Assembly (NCBI GenBank): GCA_050258555.1
Contig: JBLMZA010000046.1
Location: 14,161-78,160, forward strand
Direction: 5' to 3'
Source of the DNA: CAISDA01 sp050258555
Lineage (GTDB): Bacteria; Bacteroidota; Ignavibacteria; UBA10030; UBA8401
Length of the DNA: 64,000 nucleotides
The position numbers and the translations under genes were made by a program. The notes below the pieces were generated by a model that was not told the origin of the DNA, made no database searches, and worked only from the letters and a program-made list of their open reading frames with translations. Shown piece by piece: positions 62,425 to 64,000 of the stretch (positions within the stretch are counted from its first letter, which is position 1; each line of letters opens with the position of its first letter).

Positions 62425-64000
62425 CTACCTCATGATCGCAAGCCTGCCCAGCGCCTCGGCCGACTGGCTTCCGTCGGCGGTCTTGATGCGCACCTGGTAA
62501 AAATACACGCCGTTGCCGAGCATGTCTCCGTCGTTGTCGCGGCAGTCCCAGGGTATCTGCACGAACCGGCTGCTGATGGCAAACCGTTCGAGCCGGGCGA
62601 CGAGCCTGCCGGCGACGGTAAAAATCCGTATCTGCACATCGACAGGCGCCAATTGCTGATGCTGGAATGTGAACGTGGTCTGGCGCATCGCGGGATTCGG
62701 AAAATTGAACAGGTTCACGATCGAGAGCCCTCCGCCTGGTGCCACGGTGAACGACGCTTCGGCCGTTGAAGGATTGTTATACACGTCCCATGCCTTCACC
62801 GCAATATTGTGCATTCCCTCCTCCATCTTCGGAAGCCGGTATTCGACCGTGCCTTCCTGATAACTGTCACGCCTGCTCCTGTAGTACGGCGTCAGGTCGA
62901 TGCTTCTCGGGTTCCCGTCGATCCACGCCTCGATCCGGTGGCCGATGCCGGTGCCGGTGGAATTGATGCCGCTCGAATCGGACAGCGCGACGATCAGCGT
63001 CGGCTCCGGACCGACGACATCCCCCGAACGGAAGGACGGCGCGTCGAAGCACACCGAGACATTGGGTCCCTGCCGGTCGTCGGTCAGCGCTCCCGCCGTG
63101 CCGGCAATTATGATGTTGGATGTATATCCGTGTCCGTCCGCCGACGAAGAGGAGAAGTAGACGGAGATCCGTCCGTTGCTGCTGTCGTAGGAGATATCCT
63201 TGGGAACGATGAATGAGGCACTGAGTCTGCCGTCGACAACGGAATTTTCTCCTTTGTAGAGAATGGCTCCCTGCTTTTTATAGGTCATGGAAAAATTCGG
63301 AAGCGGGGCGTCCGTTCCGGCATCGAAGACGGTCACAATCGCGGTGCCGTTGAATGTGCGGTCGATGGTCTTGTCCTGCGCGCGCACGCCCGCCGTCACG
63401 TTCACTTTCTGCAGCGCGCCGACCAACGCCGGCTTCAGATCGCTCACGGCTGCGCCGTTGACCGAATCGATCGTCATCGTCAAACCCGGACGTGCGAGCC
63501 TGAGCGTCGGATCGCACAGAAGGTGATACTTCGCGGTGTTGTCTCTTTGCCCGGATCCGGGATCGTTCTTGGTCTGCATCACGGCATCACCCAGCCGGGG
63601 CGTCGGAGAAAACGGATTCTCCGAAAGGAGATATCTGTAGAATGTCTGGTTCATGCTTGCATTATCGGCTGAGATGACCGCACGCGTCGCGCTCAGCACG
63701 CCGATCGCGCCGCCGTTCTGGTTCTTCATCATCTCTTCGGCCGAACTTTGATATTCCGTCATATCGAACCGCCCCCAGTCGCATGTGGCAGCGATCACGA
63801 ACGGCAGTTTGTCATCGTTTGAAAACGGCATTTTCGTATCTTCAAGCGATAGGATGCTCTCGTGCGCCCAGACCGTGTAATTGCCATGGCCCGTGAAATT
63901 CAACAGGAGCGTGCCGCGGTTGACCTGATCGATGATCGCCTGACGCGCATCGGGCTTGCGCCTTCCCTGCGGCGTGATGACCGTGGGATATTCGGCGATA
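62425..64000 (-). CDS. porU: Type IX secretion sortase PorU (gingipain fold), C-terminal part
   Basis: The frame is open from the window end, so the N-terminal part is missing; about 525 residues are seen. It begins IAEYPTVITPQGRRKPDARQAI and contains the C25 peptidase catalytic region: LLNFTGHGNYTVWAHE with the catalytic His and AATCDWGRFD with the catalytic Cys. SYDSSNGRISVYFSS and other beta stretches follow, and a FlgD-like C-terminal domain (about the last 95 residues, NLFNFPNPAMRQTTFTFQ, NGVYFYQVRIKTADG) ends it. In this pathway PorU cleaves the C-terminal sorting signal of secreted proteins. Other C25 cargo proteases share the fold, so the assignment is likely but not certain. Confidence 0.82.
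   Translation of the reverse strand, partial: IAEYPTVITPQGRRKPDARQAIIDQVNRGTLLLNFTGHGNYTVWAHESILSLEDTKMPFSNDDKLPFVIAATCDWGRFDMTEYQSSAEEMMKNQNGGAIGVLSATRAVISADNASMNQTFYRYLLSENPFSPTPRLGDAVMQTKNDPGSGQRDNTAKYHLLCDPTLRLARPGLTMTIDSVNGAAVSDLKPALVGALQKVNVTAGVRAQDKTIDRTFNGTAIVTVFDAGTDAPLPNFSMTYKKQGAILYKGENSVVDGRLSASFIVPKDISYDSSNGRISVYFSSSSADGHGYTSNIIIAGTAGALTDDRQGPNVSVCFDAPSFRSGDVVGPEPTLIVALSDSSGINSTGTGIGHRIEAWIDGNPRSIDLTPYYRSRRDSYQEGTVEYRLPKMEEGMHNIAVKAWDVYNNPSTAEASFTVAPGGGLSIVNLFNFPNPAMRQTTFTFQHQQLAPVDVQIRIFTVAGRLVARLERFAISSRFVQIPWDCRDNDGDMLGNGVYFYQVRIKTADGSQSAEALGRLAIMR

Overview
The window is about 60% GC, densely coded, and looks like the chromosome of a free-living Gram-negative bacterium of the Bacteroidota/Chlorobiota (FCB) lineage, most likely near Ignavibacteria or Kapabacteria. 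This placement is an inference; no rRNA is present. The signs are a PorU-type gingipain-fold sortase and a PorV/PorQ-type barrel (type IX secretion), BatA-type vWA and DUF4249 proteins, several TonB-dependent receptors, and an ETF:menaquinone-type oxidoreductase. Promoters I could read by eye have ordinary sigma70 spacing (TTGnnn, 17 bp, TATATT-like), unlike the -33/-7 promoters of classical Bacteroidetes.

Layout. 1-9 kb: a secreted protein cut by the window edge, with a tandem palindromic operator; wecB and nagB (amino-sugar metabolism); an ATP-grasp ligase; a TPR lipoprotein; purA with a histidine kinase; two small membrane proteins and a barrel. 9.4-13 kb: TPR protein, FadL-like porin and SGNH-hydrolase lipoprotein, closed by a strong bidirectional terminator. 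13-21 kb (minus strand): a probable guaB-pepP-glycosyltransferase-purD-epimerase-meaB-YfiM-like unit, driven by a clear promoter overlapped by a palindrome. 21-24 kb: a signalling block of a sigma54 activator, a lone receiver, and a divergent receiver-DHp protein without an ATPase domain. 24-28.7 kb: ispE overlapping a TonB receptor, then a TPR protein probably made from a leaderless mRNA. 28.7-38 kb: dxr, rseP, then a four-gene envelope cluster (hypothetical, FecR protein, large beta-barrel, CHASE2 adenylate cyclase). 38-45.3 kb: PorV-like barrel, a thioredoxin-reductase-like flavoprotein, and a TonB receptor-YfiR-histidine kinase triad. 45.4-54 kb: tRNA-Gln, BatA/vWA protein, hflX, tRNA-Leu, a TonB receptor/DUF4249 pair, and PIN-PhoH. 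54-62.3 kb (minus strand): acyl-CoA dehydrogenase, membrane FeS ETF oxidoreductase, MBL hydrolase, etfB, etfA, a SoxB/5'-nucleotidase-like metallophosphatase and an aldo/keto reductase. 62.4-64 kb: the C-terminal part of PorU.

The points of most interest are three envelope-to-cytoplasm signalling assemblies (FecR/barrel/CHASE2 cyclase; TonB receptor/YfiR/kinase; REC-DHp phosphotransfer) and the acyl-CoA oxidation operon carrying a SoxB-like enzyme with no signal peptide. I saw no CRISPR array, insertion sequence, prophage or rRNA operon. No stretch above about 300 bases lacks an assigned gene or site.
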